A stretch of 64,000 bases of DNA, taken from contig CAWAXG010000002.1 in assembly GCA_963785755.1 (NCBI GenBank), positions 806,001 through 870,000 on the forward strand, written 5' to 3'. The notes beneath the pieces were generated by a model. The model saw only the letters and a program-made list of their open reading frames with translations, was not told the DNA's origin and did not search any database. The stretch is from JACCXG01 sp963785755 (GTDB taxonomy: Bacteria; Acidobacteriota; Vicinamibacteria; Vicinamibacterales; 2-12-FULL-66-21). This document shows, in pieces, positions 45,076-54,801 of the stretch (within the stretch, counting starts at the first letter, position 1; each line of letters opens with the position of its first letter). A program made the translations under genes and the position numbers.

Positions 45076-45936
45076 ATTCCAGGCTCTCAGTTCCCGCCGC
45101 GGGCTTCTTGGCCCAGGATTCTGCCCGGTCTCCTTGATGTATCGCTCACGCGTGATGTTATCGAGGAATGGCAGGGACGCCTTGGCGACCTCCTCGGCCC
45201 GCTCACGCGGCACGACGACGACGCCGTCGCCATCGGCCACGACGACATCGCCGGGACGCACGAGCACGCCGCCGATCGTGACCGGACGGTTGACCGACTC
45301 GAGCTCGTTCCGGCCCGGGCGGAAGCCGCGGGCGTAGCGGCGGAACCACACCGGCACCTTGTGATAGATGATTTCGTCGGTGTCGGCGAGCCCGCCGCTC
45401 GTGACCAGGCCCACCATCCCGAGTTTCTTCCAGCTCAGGATGTTCGACGACCCGATGCTCCGGCTCTCACCGTCCTCCATCGCATCGATCACCAGGACCG
45501 ATCCGGGCTGCAGCACCTTCATGAACGCTTCGGTCGTGATCGTGCCGTACCAGCGGCTGACGGTCTTGCTGTCCATCTGGGGCTCGCGGCGATTCGACGG
45601 CACGTAGCGCGCCGTCACCGCGATGCCCACCGTGCGGTGCGTGAACTTCTCGGTGTCCTTCCACAGCGCGCGAATCTGCTCGTCGACGATCCCGATGTCC
45701 TGAAGGCCCACGACATCCATCCCGTCGGAGACGTCGGCGACGCGAAGCCACTTGTACATCTCGAGAATGCGCTTGTTATCCTCCGCCGAGTAGTCCTTGT
45801 ATGGAATGAACAGCCTCACCTTGTCGGGGATCGCGGTTTCCGCCGGCTGCTGTGCCATGGCGGAGGCGGCCGCGAGGCCCGACATGATCAGGACGGCTGT
45901 GGCCGACAACACTCGAGCCCTGGTTCGCGCAAACAT
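44998..45936 (-). CDS. Secreted RraA-like protein
   Basis: The 312-residue product has a clear signal peptide from the ATG at 45936 (MFARTRARVLSATAVLIMSG, cleavage after SAMAQ). The RraA-like domain covers residues 45-275: MYKWLRVADVSDGMDVVGLQ, VLVIDAMEDGESRSIGSSN, KKLGMVGLVTSGGLADTDEI and VRPGDVVVADGDGVVVVPRE. RraA-family enzymes are normally cytoplasmic, so export is unusual. In the active-site loop SGGLADTDEI stands where DGAVRD is expected, so the typical Arg-Asp pair is missing and activity may differ. The last 38 residues translate the leader repeat and are probably an accident of its insertion. Confidence 0.82.
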   Translation of the reverse strand: MFARTRARVLSATAVLIMSGLAAASAMAQQPAETAIPDKVRLFIPYKDYSAEDNKRILEMYKWLRVADVSDGMDVVGLQDIGIVDEQIRALWKDTEKFTHRTVGIAVTARYVPSNRREPQMDSKTVSRWYGTITTEAFMKVLQPGSVLVIDAMEDGESRSIGSSNILSWKKLGMVGLVTSGGLADTDEIIYHKVPVWFRRYARGFRPGRNELESVNRPVTIGGVLVRPGDVVVADGDGVVVVPRERAEEVAKASLPFLDNITRERYIKETGQNPGPRSPRRELRAWNGTAGCERAQRPSHAKDGARGPPREA

Positions 45937-45967
45937 AAGCGTCTCTGCCTCCACAGGTGAGAAGGAA

Positions 45968-48900
45968 TCACCAAATCAGCTTCGCCGCCAGCTGAATGAC
46001 CCTGCCGGCGCCGGCGCCGGTGATGCGTCCGAACGTCGTCGACGAGACCGTGGTATTCGGATTGCCGAAGTTTACCTGGTTGAACGCGTTGAAGAACTCG
46101 CCCCGCACCTGCACGCGCACGTCGGACCAGAGGCCGACATAACGCATGATCGCGAAGTCGGTGTTCACGTCGCCGGGACCGTAGATGAGACCGCGCTCGG
46201 CGTCGCCGTAGATGCCGCGCGGCACGCTGTTCACCGGCACGAACGCCGCGGTGTTGAAGTACGCGGCGATCATGTCCGAGCGGTTCGAATGATCGCGCCT
46301 TACGTCGTCGGCGGTCATTCCCGGCACCAGCAACGCGTACTGACCGTTCGGCTGCAGGATGCCGTTCTGGGCCACGTCGGTCCCCATCGTGAAGACGAGC
46401 GGGCTGCCGGACTGGATGCGGTGCAGGCCGGTGAGCGTCCAGCCATTCAGCACGGCGGCAACGAACCGGTTGCCGAACGCGTGCTGCGGGCTCCAGACCC
46501 AGGACGCTGCCACGACGTGACGCCGATCGAGGAACGACGGGCCCCACAGCGAATCGAGGTCGAAGGGATTCGGAATGCTGCTGATCAGGCCGGTGGTGTT
46601 CTCCGGCTGATTGGTCAGGTTCTTCGACAGCGAGTAGGAAGCCGAGAACGAGAACGTCCGGGCCATGCGGCGGTCGACCCTCAGCTGCAGGGCGTGGTAC
46701 TCGCTGCGGAAGAAGTTCCCGAGCACGCGTGACTGCGCGCTGATGATGCCGGGGCTGAAGGGCACGCGCTGTTCCACGTTCTGCAGGGTCGGCGGCTGGC
46801 CGGTGATCGGCGAGTTGATGAACGGCGCCGCGTTGAAGTAGTTGTGCCCCACGAGGTCGTCCCCGAGCTTGCCGACGTAGCCTGCCTCCACCACGAGATA
46901 GGAGCCGACCTGGCGCTGGAGCGACGCGCTGAAGTGCTGCGTGTAACTCGTGCGCAGATTCTGATCGGTGTAGACAATGCGAATCGGCACCGGGTACTGC
47001 GTGCAGCGGAGACCGGGATACTCCGAGATCGGCGAGCAGCCGAACTGTCCGGGAGACTCGGGCGGCGGCTCGGTCTGGCCGAGCGAACCGAACGGATCCT
47101 CGATCCGGCCTTGACGCAGCTGCGTCGTCCCGCGCCAGGGGGCCTCGGCCGCATGCGTCGTCTCGCCGTTGATCTGCTGATAGAAGATGCCGTAGCCGCC
47201 GCGGATGACCGTCTTCGCGTCGCCATTGACGTCCCAGGCCGCTCCCAGCCGCGGCGCGAAGTTGTTCAGATCGCTGTTCGTGAGCCTCTTGCGGCAATCC
47301 GGGATCGCCGGGGAAGAGAATGCCTGTCGGCGCATCAGGCACCACGGTCGACTGCACGCCTGGCACCCACGTCGTGTGGCGGCCGCCCTTCTGGTCGAAG
47401 GGCACGAACGGTTCGTAGCGAAGCCCGTAGTTCACCGTCAGCCGTGGGTGCATCCTGTACGAGTCTTCGATGAACGCCTGATGCTTGACCGTGCTCGGGC
47501 TGTGATCGGCGATCCCGAACTCAATCGTCGAATTCTCGAACGCCCCGATCATGAAGTCCGCGGTCGGGTTGCCGGTGCGCGTGCCCTGGAAGTTCGCCGA
47601 CCGGGTCAGCGCCAGGTTGAACTCGAAAACGGGGCGGATGAACTCGTATCCCCACTTCAACGTGTGGTTGCCGGCGTTGAACGTCATCGTGTCCTTGAAC
47701 TGCCAGCTCGTGTAGTCCTGGGTGTTGATTCCCGGATAGGCCAGATTGATCGAGCCGGAGACCGAGTAGGTCATGCCACGCCCGTCGTTGCCCACGTCGA
47801 CGTTGACGCCCTGATCCCTCGGAGCGATGTGCGTCACCGCGCCACCGCCGGACCGTGACGTCAGGTAGGAGAACGTGGCCTCGTTGAGCAGCCGCGGGCT
47901 GAAGATGTGCGCGTCGCTGATCCCGAACTGGTTGACGTCGCTGAACACCGACTGCTGCAGGTAGTTCACGTTGCCCGGCCATGACGAGCTGTCGCTCCGG
48001 TCGGCGAAGAAATGCGCGTTCAGCTGATTCCGTCCCGAGATGTGGTAGTCACCTCGAGCCATGTACACGGAGTGATCGCGCGGCGAGGGGGACAACGTGA
48101 CCACCGTTCCGGTCGCCGACACCGGCACGTGGGTTTGAAGCAGGCCCGTGGCGACGGGACTGATGCATCCCGGCTTGATGATGTTTCCCTCAATGCAGGG
48201 AGCGCCGGTGCTGTCGGTGAATGGCGCGTTAGTGATCGGATTGACCGGATTTCGCAGCGCCGTGCTGAGGCCGGTGAAATTCCCCGCGCGCTGCGCCGGC
48301 GTCGGCACGACCGTCTGGCTCGATCCCGCCTCGCCGCGATCCCACAAACGCTGGTACGAGCCGAACCAGAACAGCTTGTTGCGGATGATGGCGCCGCCGG
48401 CGCTCGCGCCCGCCTGATTCTGCTCCTGTTCGGGCTTGCGCGTCTGGAAGAAGCTTCGCGCGTTCAGCTCGGAGTTGCGATGGAACTCCCACGCCGTGCC
48501 ACGGAACGTGTTCGTGCCCGCCTTGGAGACGATGCTCACCTGGCTGCCGGCGGTGTGGCCGTACTCGGCGGTGAAGTTGTGGGTTTGAATCCGGACTTCC
48601 TGAATGGCGTCAGGCGGCGGGGGATTGAAACCCGTCGTCTGATTGAAGTGCGTGAACACCGAGCCGTTCAGCGTGAAGAGATTGTGGTTCGTGTTTCCGC
48701 CGTTGACCGACATGATCGGGCCCTGACGGCCATCGGAAGTGTCCTGGTTCGCGCGGATCGAGGTAACACCCGCATAGGTGCCGGCCAGGGCGACCACATT
48801 GCGGCCGTTCATCGGCAGGTCCTGGACGCGCTGATCGTCAATCAGATTCGACTGCGTCGCGTTGCGCGTCTCGACGATGCTGGTGCGGCCGGAGACGATG

Positions 48901-49252
48901 ACTTCTTCGGCGAGGCCACCGACGCGGAGCGCGAAATCCAGCCGGACGTTCGCGCCGGCGGTTACCTCGACGTTCTTCTCAGCTCAGTCTCGAACCCGGT
49001 CAGCTCGACTTTGACCTGATAGGTGCCCCTCGGCAGCGACTGCAGATCGAAAAAGCCCGTGGCATTGGTCGTCGTCGTCCGCGACAGCTGCTGCTGCGCG
49101 GATTCGGCGGTCACCGTTGCGCCGGGTACCGCGGCGCCAGCCGGGTCATGCACGTAACCGCTGATGGTGCCTGCGACTTGAGCCTGGAGCGGTGTGGGAC
49201 CCAGGAGCACCGCCAGGCCCAGCATCAATCCGCCTGACCGAACCTTCCACAT
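45968..49252 (-). CDS. Oar-like TonB-dependent receptor, two frameshifts
   Basis: About 1,094 residues. The ATG at 49252 gives the signal peptide MWKVRSGGLMLGLAVLLGPT. The carboxypeptidase-regulatory domain follows (GTISGYVHDPAGAAVPGATV, TTTNATGFFDLQSLPRGTYQ), then the plug (FNPPPPDAIQEVRIQTHNFT, GSQVSIVSKAGTNTFRGTA) and a long beta-barrel with APRLGAAWDVNGD, NLRTSYTQHFSASLQRQ and the C-terminal FFNAFNQVNFGNPNTT ending in aromatic LIW. The frame changes near 48970 and near 47310. It probably brings the substrate of the downstream enzymes across the outer membrane. An AT-rich palindrome lies about 90-115 bases upstream. Confidence 0.88.
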
Positions 49253-49342
49253 ACTCCCCTTCCTTCCTCGCCTCACTCGAGGGGCCGCGACCGGGCGCAT
49301 CGAGGGGGTAGACCGTTCGAACGCGTGAGCCGAGTCTTCTGA

Positions 49343-49367
49343 AATCAAATACAAAATATATTTGATT
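49343..49367. promoter_or_regulatory. AT-rich palindromic operator candidate upstream of the TonB receptor operon
   Basis: AATCAAATA (49343-49351) and TATTTGATT (49359-49367) are perfect nine-base arms with a seven-base AT-rich spacer. Within a GC-rich genome this stands out. It lies 91-115 bases upstream of the first gene of the operon whose last gene encodes a GntR/FCD regulator, so it is a reasonable operator for that regulator and may overlap the promoter. Confidence 0.5.
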
Positions 49368-49501
49368 CAATTGGCGTGGTTTTAGCGCTGTACTGGACGG
49401 TTGTCAAGCGTCCCGCCTACGCGCTGCGCGCTTCGGCGCGGCAGGCTGCGATCGGAGTCCCCAGTCAGGGGAGCCCCCGAGCCCCGTAACCACCCCTGAC
49501 C

Positions 49502-49586
49502 CATGATCCCCGATCCCCGATCTACAAAACCCGCCCCGAGTCCCGAGTCCCGAGACAAGCCCGAGCCCCCAGTCCCGAGTCCCGTG
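49502..49586. repeat. Heptad tract of CCCGAGT/CCCGATC units
   Basis: Units CCCGATC, CCCGAGT and CCCAGTC repeat from 49502 up to the stop codon of the beta-lactamase-like gene at 49589. It is the opposite-strand equivalent of the tracts at 15.1 and 38.75 kb. Confidence 0.72.
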
Positions 49587-49588
49587 CC

Positions 49589-50539
49589 TCAGTCCTTCTT
49601 GATAACGCCGAGCGGCACGCGGGTGCCGTGCGGCGAGGTCCTCGCGACCTGCGCGAAGTAGCGGTACGCGATGGCTGAGATCTCGCGCACGGTCGCGTCC
49701 ATGTCATCGGGGCCGTAGTTGACCATCACCGCGATCGCGTAGGGCGCGCCAGGAACGTCGACCAGCCCCCACGCCGTCTGCACGCCTTCGATCCCGCCGG
49801 GCTTCCAGGCGACCGCGACACCGCCAGGAATCGGCTCGCGGAACGGGCCGCCCTTGGGGATCTCGAGAATCTTCTTCACCCTGGCGCAGGACGCCGCGCC
49901 CATCGGCAGTTCACATTTCGCCAGCCGCACCATCACGTCCGCCGCTTCGCGCGGCGTCGAGATGTTCTCGTTCCCTTTCGCGCTCTCCTCCGGGCGGATC
50001 ATCTTGCGCTGCAGACGCGTCTGCGGCGCGCCGAGATCGGCCATCGTCTTCGACACGCGCTCCATGCCGAGACGGTCGATCAACATGTTCGTCGCGGTGT
50101 TGTCGGAGAGGACGATCATCGGGATCGCGAGATCGTCCAGCGAGAGCTCGGATCCCCGATCCGTGAAGTGCTGGAGGAGACCGCTGCCGCCGACCTGGTC
50201 GGCCGCCCGCAGCGGCATCCGCTCCGTGAGCTTCAGATCACCGCTGTCGGCGCGCCGAAACAGCTCGATCAGGATTGGAATCTTGATCGCGCTGCCCTGG
50301 GGAAACACCAGCGTCTCGTTGACGCCGAACCGCTCGCCGCTCGTGATATCGACGACCGCCAGCCCCACGACCCCAGGCGCGGCGTCCGCGACACGCTGAA
50401 GATCACGCTGCAGCTTCCCGGCGAGCTGCTTCCGGTGCGGAGGCTGCGACAGGGCCGCGCCCGCGCCGCAGGCGATCGCGAGCACGACGGCCATCAGAGA
50501 TCGACAACCACTTCGGCATGGCCGGGGAGTGTATCGCAC
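49589..50539 (-). CDS. Class A beta-lactamase-like serine hydrolase
   Basis: The 316-residue protein starts with GTG at 50539, followed by a signal region (RSLMAVVLAIACGAGAALSQ); ATG at 50494 is possible but would leave no charged n-region. The active-site motif SxxK is in FPQGSAIKIPILIEL, SDN in IPMIVLSDNTATNMLIDRL and a likely omega-loop Glu in RPEESAKGNENISTPREAA. The third motif reads KPG (VAWKPGGIEGVQTAW) instead of KTG or KSG. It could be a true beta-lactamase or a peptidase/esterase of the same fold. It lies between two TonB receptors without an obvious operon link. Confidence 0.85.
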   Translation of the reverse strand: MRYTPRPCRSGCRSLMAVVLAIACGAGAALSQPPHRKQLAGKLQRDLQRVADAAPGVVGLAVVDITSGERFGVNETLVFPQGSAIKIPILIELFRRADSGDLKLTERMPLRAADQVGGSGLLQHFTDRGSELSLDDLAIPMIVLSDNTATNMLIDRLGMERVSKTMADLGAPQTRLQRKMIRPEESAKGNENISTPREAADVMVRLAKCELPMGAASCARVKKILEIPKGGPFREPIPGGVAVAWKPGGIEGVQTAWGLVDVPGAPYAIAVMVNYGPDDMDATVREISAIAYRYFAQVARTSPHGTRVPLGVIKKD

Positions 50540-50565
50540 GCCCCTGACCTGCCCTCACCTGCGGA

Positions 50566-53500
50566 TCAGAATTCGAATCTCAACCCGAGCTGCATCTGGC
50601 GTGGGAGGTTGGCGAGATCGATGATCTTGCCGAAGTTCGCGCTCGTGATCGTCGAATCTGGCGACCCCCAGATCTTGCGATCGAGCAGATTGAACACCTC
50701 GAGCCGGAACTCCAGACGTGTCCGCGCGATGCCGAACGTACGCGCCACGGAGATGTTCTCGCTCAGGAACCACGGGCCGCGCGCGTTCGGGTTGCGCACG
50801 GTCGCGTTGCCGAACTCCGCCCGCAGCACGCCGCCCTTGTAGCCCTGGAGCTGCTCGATGCTGTCCACCGGATCCTTCCGGAACGCGTTCGGATCCCACC
50901 ACAGGTCGACGAGCGGATCGAAGTTGTCGCCGCGCGTCGGCGCCCGCCAGCCGTTGTAGTCGAGCACCGTGATGCGGTTGTCGCCGCCGTTCAAGGGAAG
51001 ACCATAGCCCGGGCACACCGAGCGCGGATACCCCGACGCGTAGGAATGCACGCCGGAGACACGCCACCCCCCGCGATCTTCGAGAGCGCGCCAGTGGTCA
51101 GGAATGGTTTGCCGGGACCGAACGGGAGCTCGTAGCTGTAGTTCAGCTTGATGATGTGCGTCTGATCGAACGCGGACAGGGCCTTCTCCGCGTCGCGATT
51201 GAAATGGTTCATGGCGCGTCCGTCGCCGGCGTTGGCGCGATCCGATCGGAGCGTGAACGTCTTCGAGAAGACGTACGAGCTGAGGAACGTCAGACCGGAG
51301 TCGTACCGCTTCTCGCCCTTGAGGACCAGCGCGTGATAGCTCGATCGTCCGCTGCGGTCGCCGCCGTCAGCGCCGGTGGCGATATCCGGGTACTGGGGAT
51401 ACGGGCGGAGCGCCTGCCGGACCGACTGTGAGCCCGGGAAGCTCGGATAGGGAAACGGAATGTTGGCCTGTCGTGCCAGCGTCGAATTCATTGCCGAGTT
51501 CATCAGCGTGACCGCCCCCGCCGGGCCGTACTGCTGGACGAACTCGGAGAAGATCGAGGGATCGACCTGATTGAGGCTGAGCAGGTTCGTGGTCAGATGC
51601 CGCCCCAGTTGTGTGTTGTACCCGGCCTCGACCATGAAGCGGCCAGGCAACTGCCGCTGCAGGTTCAACGCCCCCGTGTAGTACTCGGGAAGACGGCCGG
51701 AGTCGTACGGCTGCCAGTACGGGATGTTGCTGCCGTTCAGCGTGTTGGGGACGAGGAACGGCGGCTCCGGCCAGGCGGGCCAGCCCTGGTCCCAGTTGAA
51801 GGCGGAGCTGGCCGGGAGCCCCGGCGCCGTCACGTTGTATCCGCCGATGAAGCCGTTCCAGTGCGAGCTGCCGCCGGTGTTCTTCACCGAGCCGAACGTG
51901 CGCGCCGCGCTGACCCGGGCGACCGTTTCGCTGTTCACGGTGTAGACCGCGCCGAACCGGGGGCTGAACCCCCACGGCCACGCGTCGTACATCGTCCGCT
52001 TGCCGGTGCGGCCCGGACCGTCACCGGCGAACTCCGAGGCGCCGAGCCGGCCGTCGGCGGCAGGATTCGGCAGGTTCGGGTTGAAGTTCGAGTAGCCGTC
52101 GGGGTAGTAGCCCTCGAAGGTCGGCGGGGTGTACTCGTAGCGCAGGCCGTAGTTGAGGGTCAGCTTGTTGTTGACGCGCCAGTCGTCCTGCGCGTAGGCG
52201 GAGTAGTAATGCCACCGGTCCGAGACGTACCGATTGGTCGTAATCTCCGAGGACTGCACCTCGCCAAGCAGGAAGGTCGCAAACGCGTTGCCCGACGCGC
52301 CGGTCGTGTCGAGCGTGCCGTTCGGCAGGAAGCCGGCGGTCGCCCCGCGGTTGAAGTTGTAGGTGCCCGCTGCCGTGTGCCAGCCGTACCCGTCGTAGTG
52401 ATCCTGCTGGAAGATGAACCCGAACTTATAGGAGTGGCTTCCCTTGACCCATGTCAAATCGTCCGTGAACGCCCACAGGTAGTTGCCCGAGCCGCCAAAC
52501 TCCGACCGTCCCCAGTCCAGGTAGTCGTGCGAGAAGTCGAGGACTGGAAACAGCTTGTCCGGTCCCGGCACGTTCTGCAGTCCGATCTTCGTGCCCCACC
52601 CTTTGTCGCTGTTGAACGAGACCCGCGCCTGGAACCAGTCGTTGTGCCCGAAGCTCACCCGGTTGACAGCGTCGATGAGATGACACGATCCCAGGTCAAC
52701 CGGTAGACGCGGGTGTTCGAATCCTCGTCGCGGAAGTTGTTGAGGGGCACGGGCAGTCCGCCCGCCGGGCCATCCGCCGGCGGGATGACGAGCACCTCGC
52801 CCCAGTGGAACAGGAATCCAAGCCGGTCCTTGCTCGACAGGTTGTGATCGAGCTTGATGCTGAACTTGTTCCAGGGGTTGGTATTGATTTCGGCGCCTGG
52901 CGTGTAGGTGAAGTTGTTGCGCACACCCGGAAGATCCGGCCGCATCGTCGCGAGCGCGATGACGTTGCGCGGCGATCTGGCTGAAGCGCGAAAGCGGAAT
53001 CTGGTTGTTCGGAAACGGATCGCGCACGAGGCCCGGTCCGTTCGGGTTCGACGCGGGTCGTCGCCGGATCGTAGATGGGAATCAGGTTACCGTTGGCGTC
53101 CCGCCAGTTCGAGAAGTTGCCGTTGTACATCCCGGCGGTCGGAATGGTCGATCACCATCGGCGCGGCGGAGGTCTTGTTGCGGTAGGCTTCGTAGGAACT
53201 GAAGAAGAACGACTTGTTCTTGCCGTTGTACAGCCCGGGGAACCAGAATCGGGCCGCCGAACACGCCGCCGAAGTCATGCTGCTCGAGGGGCGGTTTCGG
53301 ACGGCCGGCCGCCTTGGTGAAGTAGTCGTTCGCGTCGAGCTTTTCGTCGCGGTAGAACTCGAACGCCTTCCCCCGCCAGTCGTTCGTGCCCGAGCGCGAC
53401 ACGAAGCTCACCGCCCCGCCGCCGGCGTGGCCGAACTCCGCCTTGAACCCGTTGGTATCGACCGCGAACTCGTTGATTGCCTCGACCGACGGCGAATTGA

Positions 53501-54146
53501 GCGTCGTCCACAGCCGCTGCTCGAACGGGGCGCCCGGCGTGGCCGACACGCCATCGACTGTGAGATCCCAGCCGCCCTCCTGGCCGCCGCCGATGACAAT
53601 ATTGCCGCGGCCGCCGTCGCCGCTGTTCCCGGCTTTCGCTTCCGGCGCGATCAGGCTGAGGTCGAGCGGCGATCGCAGCGCCCCGCCAACGACGAGCGGC
53701 AGATCCTGGATGAACTTACTGCTGATTGCGGTCGTCACCTTGACGCTGTCGTTCTGAATCTGCTTGCTGTCGGCCGACACCGTCACGGCATCCTGCAGGC
53801 CGCCCACGGCCAGCGCCCCGTCCACGCGCACCGTCGCTCCAGCCGTCACCTCGATGTTCTCCAGCGTGGTGGTCTGGAAGCCCGTCGCGGTGATGGTTAC
53901 GACGTAGGCGCCGACCGGAAGCTGCGTAATCGTGTAGGTGCCCTGGGGCGAGGTCGTCACCGGGCGCTCGAAGTTGGTGCCGACGTGGATGGCCTTTACC
54001 GAGGCACCGGCTACCACGCCGCCGGAGCTGTCGACGACGACGCCGGTGATAGTGCCGCGGTCCGTCTGGGCACGGGTGGGGGTGGCCGCTAAACTCACCA
54101 TCGATACGATCAGCGCCACTCGAACTGCACGCGTCCGACTCAACAT
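50566..54146 (-). CDS. Oar-like TonB-dependent receptor, multiple frameshifts
   Basis: About 1,193 residues reconstructed. The ATG at 54146 gives the signal peptide MLSRTRAVRVALIVSMVSLA. Domains in order are a Cna-B/carboxypeptidase-regulatory domain (TDRGTITGVVVDSSGGVVAG, TTSPQGTYTITQLPVGAY), the plug (GGWDLTVDGVSATPGAPFEQ, EFGHAGGGAVSFVSRSGTND) and a barrel (YYSAYAQDDWRVNNKLTLN, YGLRYEYTPPTFEGYYPDG, FLSSYVFSKTFTLRSD), ending RQMQLGLRFEF. The frame breaks at least near 53245, 53130, 53010, 52680 and 51050, the highest density in the window. All pieces remain in order. The gene may be decaying, or this is a low-quality patch of assembly. It is divergent from the receptor at 54802. Confidence 0.82.
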
Positions 54147-54801
54147 GGCCTTTCCTCCTGCCCAAGCGGGCTGCGAACGGCGGTGTCGCCGACAATGATC
54201 GCCGGGCGCGCGCTACGACCGTCGAGGCATACGGTGCGGATCATCTATCAAAGAACGGAATCTGGTTGCCGGTCGACAGCCGCGCGCCGCCGCCCATCCT
54301 CGACATGCGAGGAAGTATAGAGGGAAAGTCCCCAGCGGTGTTGTGAGATCCACGGCCGCCGTCGCGGACTTCGTGCCGCCGTTCGAGGGATCCGGAAACG
54401 TCTCGGTCGTCCGACGAGCGCAGACCGCCGACGTTCAGTTGGAACGCTGGTCGCCGTTGGCTCCGCACGGTCGACTATCCGACTTGTCGAAGGTGAATGG
54501 CTTGTCGCCAGAGAACGCGCGGTTTGCCTTCGACTGGCGGACATACGCCGACGTGCCAGAGTGTTTCGCACCACCAAACGCGCGCGTGCTCGCCCGCGCC
54601 GAGTCATCAGTCCACCCAGCCCTCGGACTGAGAATTCTCCTGCTTGTCTTCCTCCCGTCCTCCCGTCCTCCCGTCCTCCCTGTGAATACCCCATACGCCA
54701 TTTCTCAGGCCGAAACGCGCGCACTGGCGCGGTCCGCATTTGACAGCGCGGCGACGCCAGCGTAGGGTCGGCATCGGACCCCGGTCCGAAGGAGTGTGCC
54801 T
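54147..54801. other. Intergenic region between divergent TonB receptor genes, with GTCCTCCC tract
   Basis: The 655-base gap holds both promoters. The tract at 54648-54683 consists of about four GTCCTCCC units, matching that near 11,440. Open frames in 54340-54740 exist on both strands, but I recognise no family and the composition is not convincing. A GAAGGAG ribosome site at 54788-54794 fixes the start of the next gene. Confidence 0.55.

Larger units (their letters stand above)
49253..49588. other. Spacer with palindrome and heptad tract, no gene
   Basis: The gap between the TonB receptor start and the beta-lactamase-like gene contains the AT-rich palindrome at 49343-49367 and the heptad tract at 49502-49586 listed separately. 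The piece between about 49400 and 49470 is GC-rich and shows no coding pattern. Confidence 0.6.

Noticed and set aside
54343..54765. Possible small gene in the spacer between the divergent TonB receptors
   Set aside because: No family recognised, overlapping frames on both strands are equally open, and the end runs through the GTCCTCCC repeat tract.
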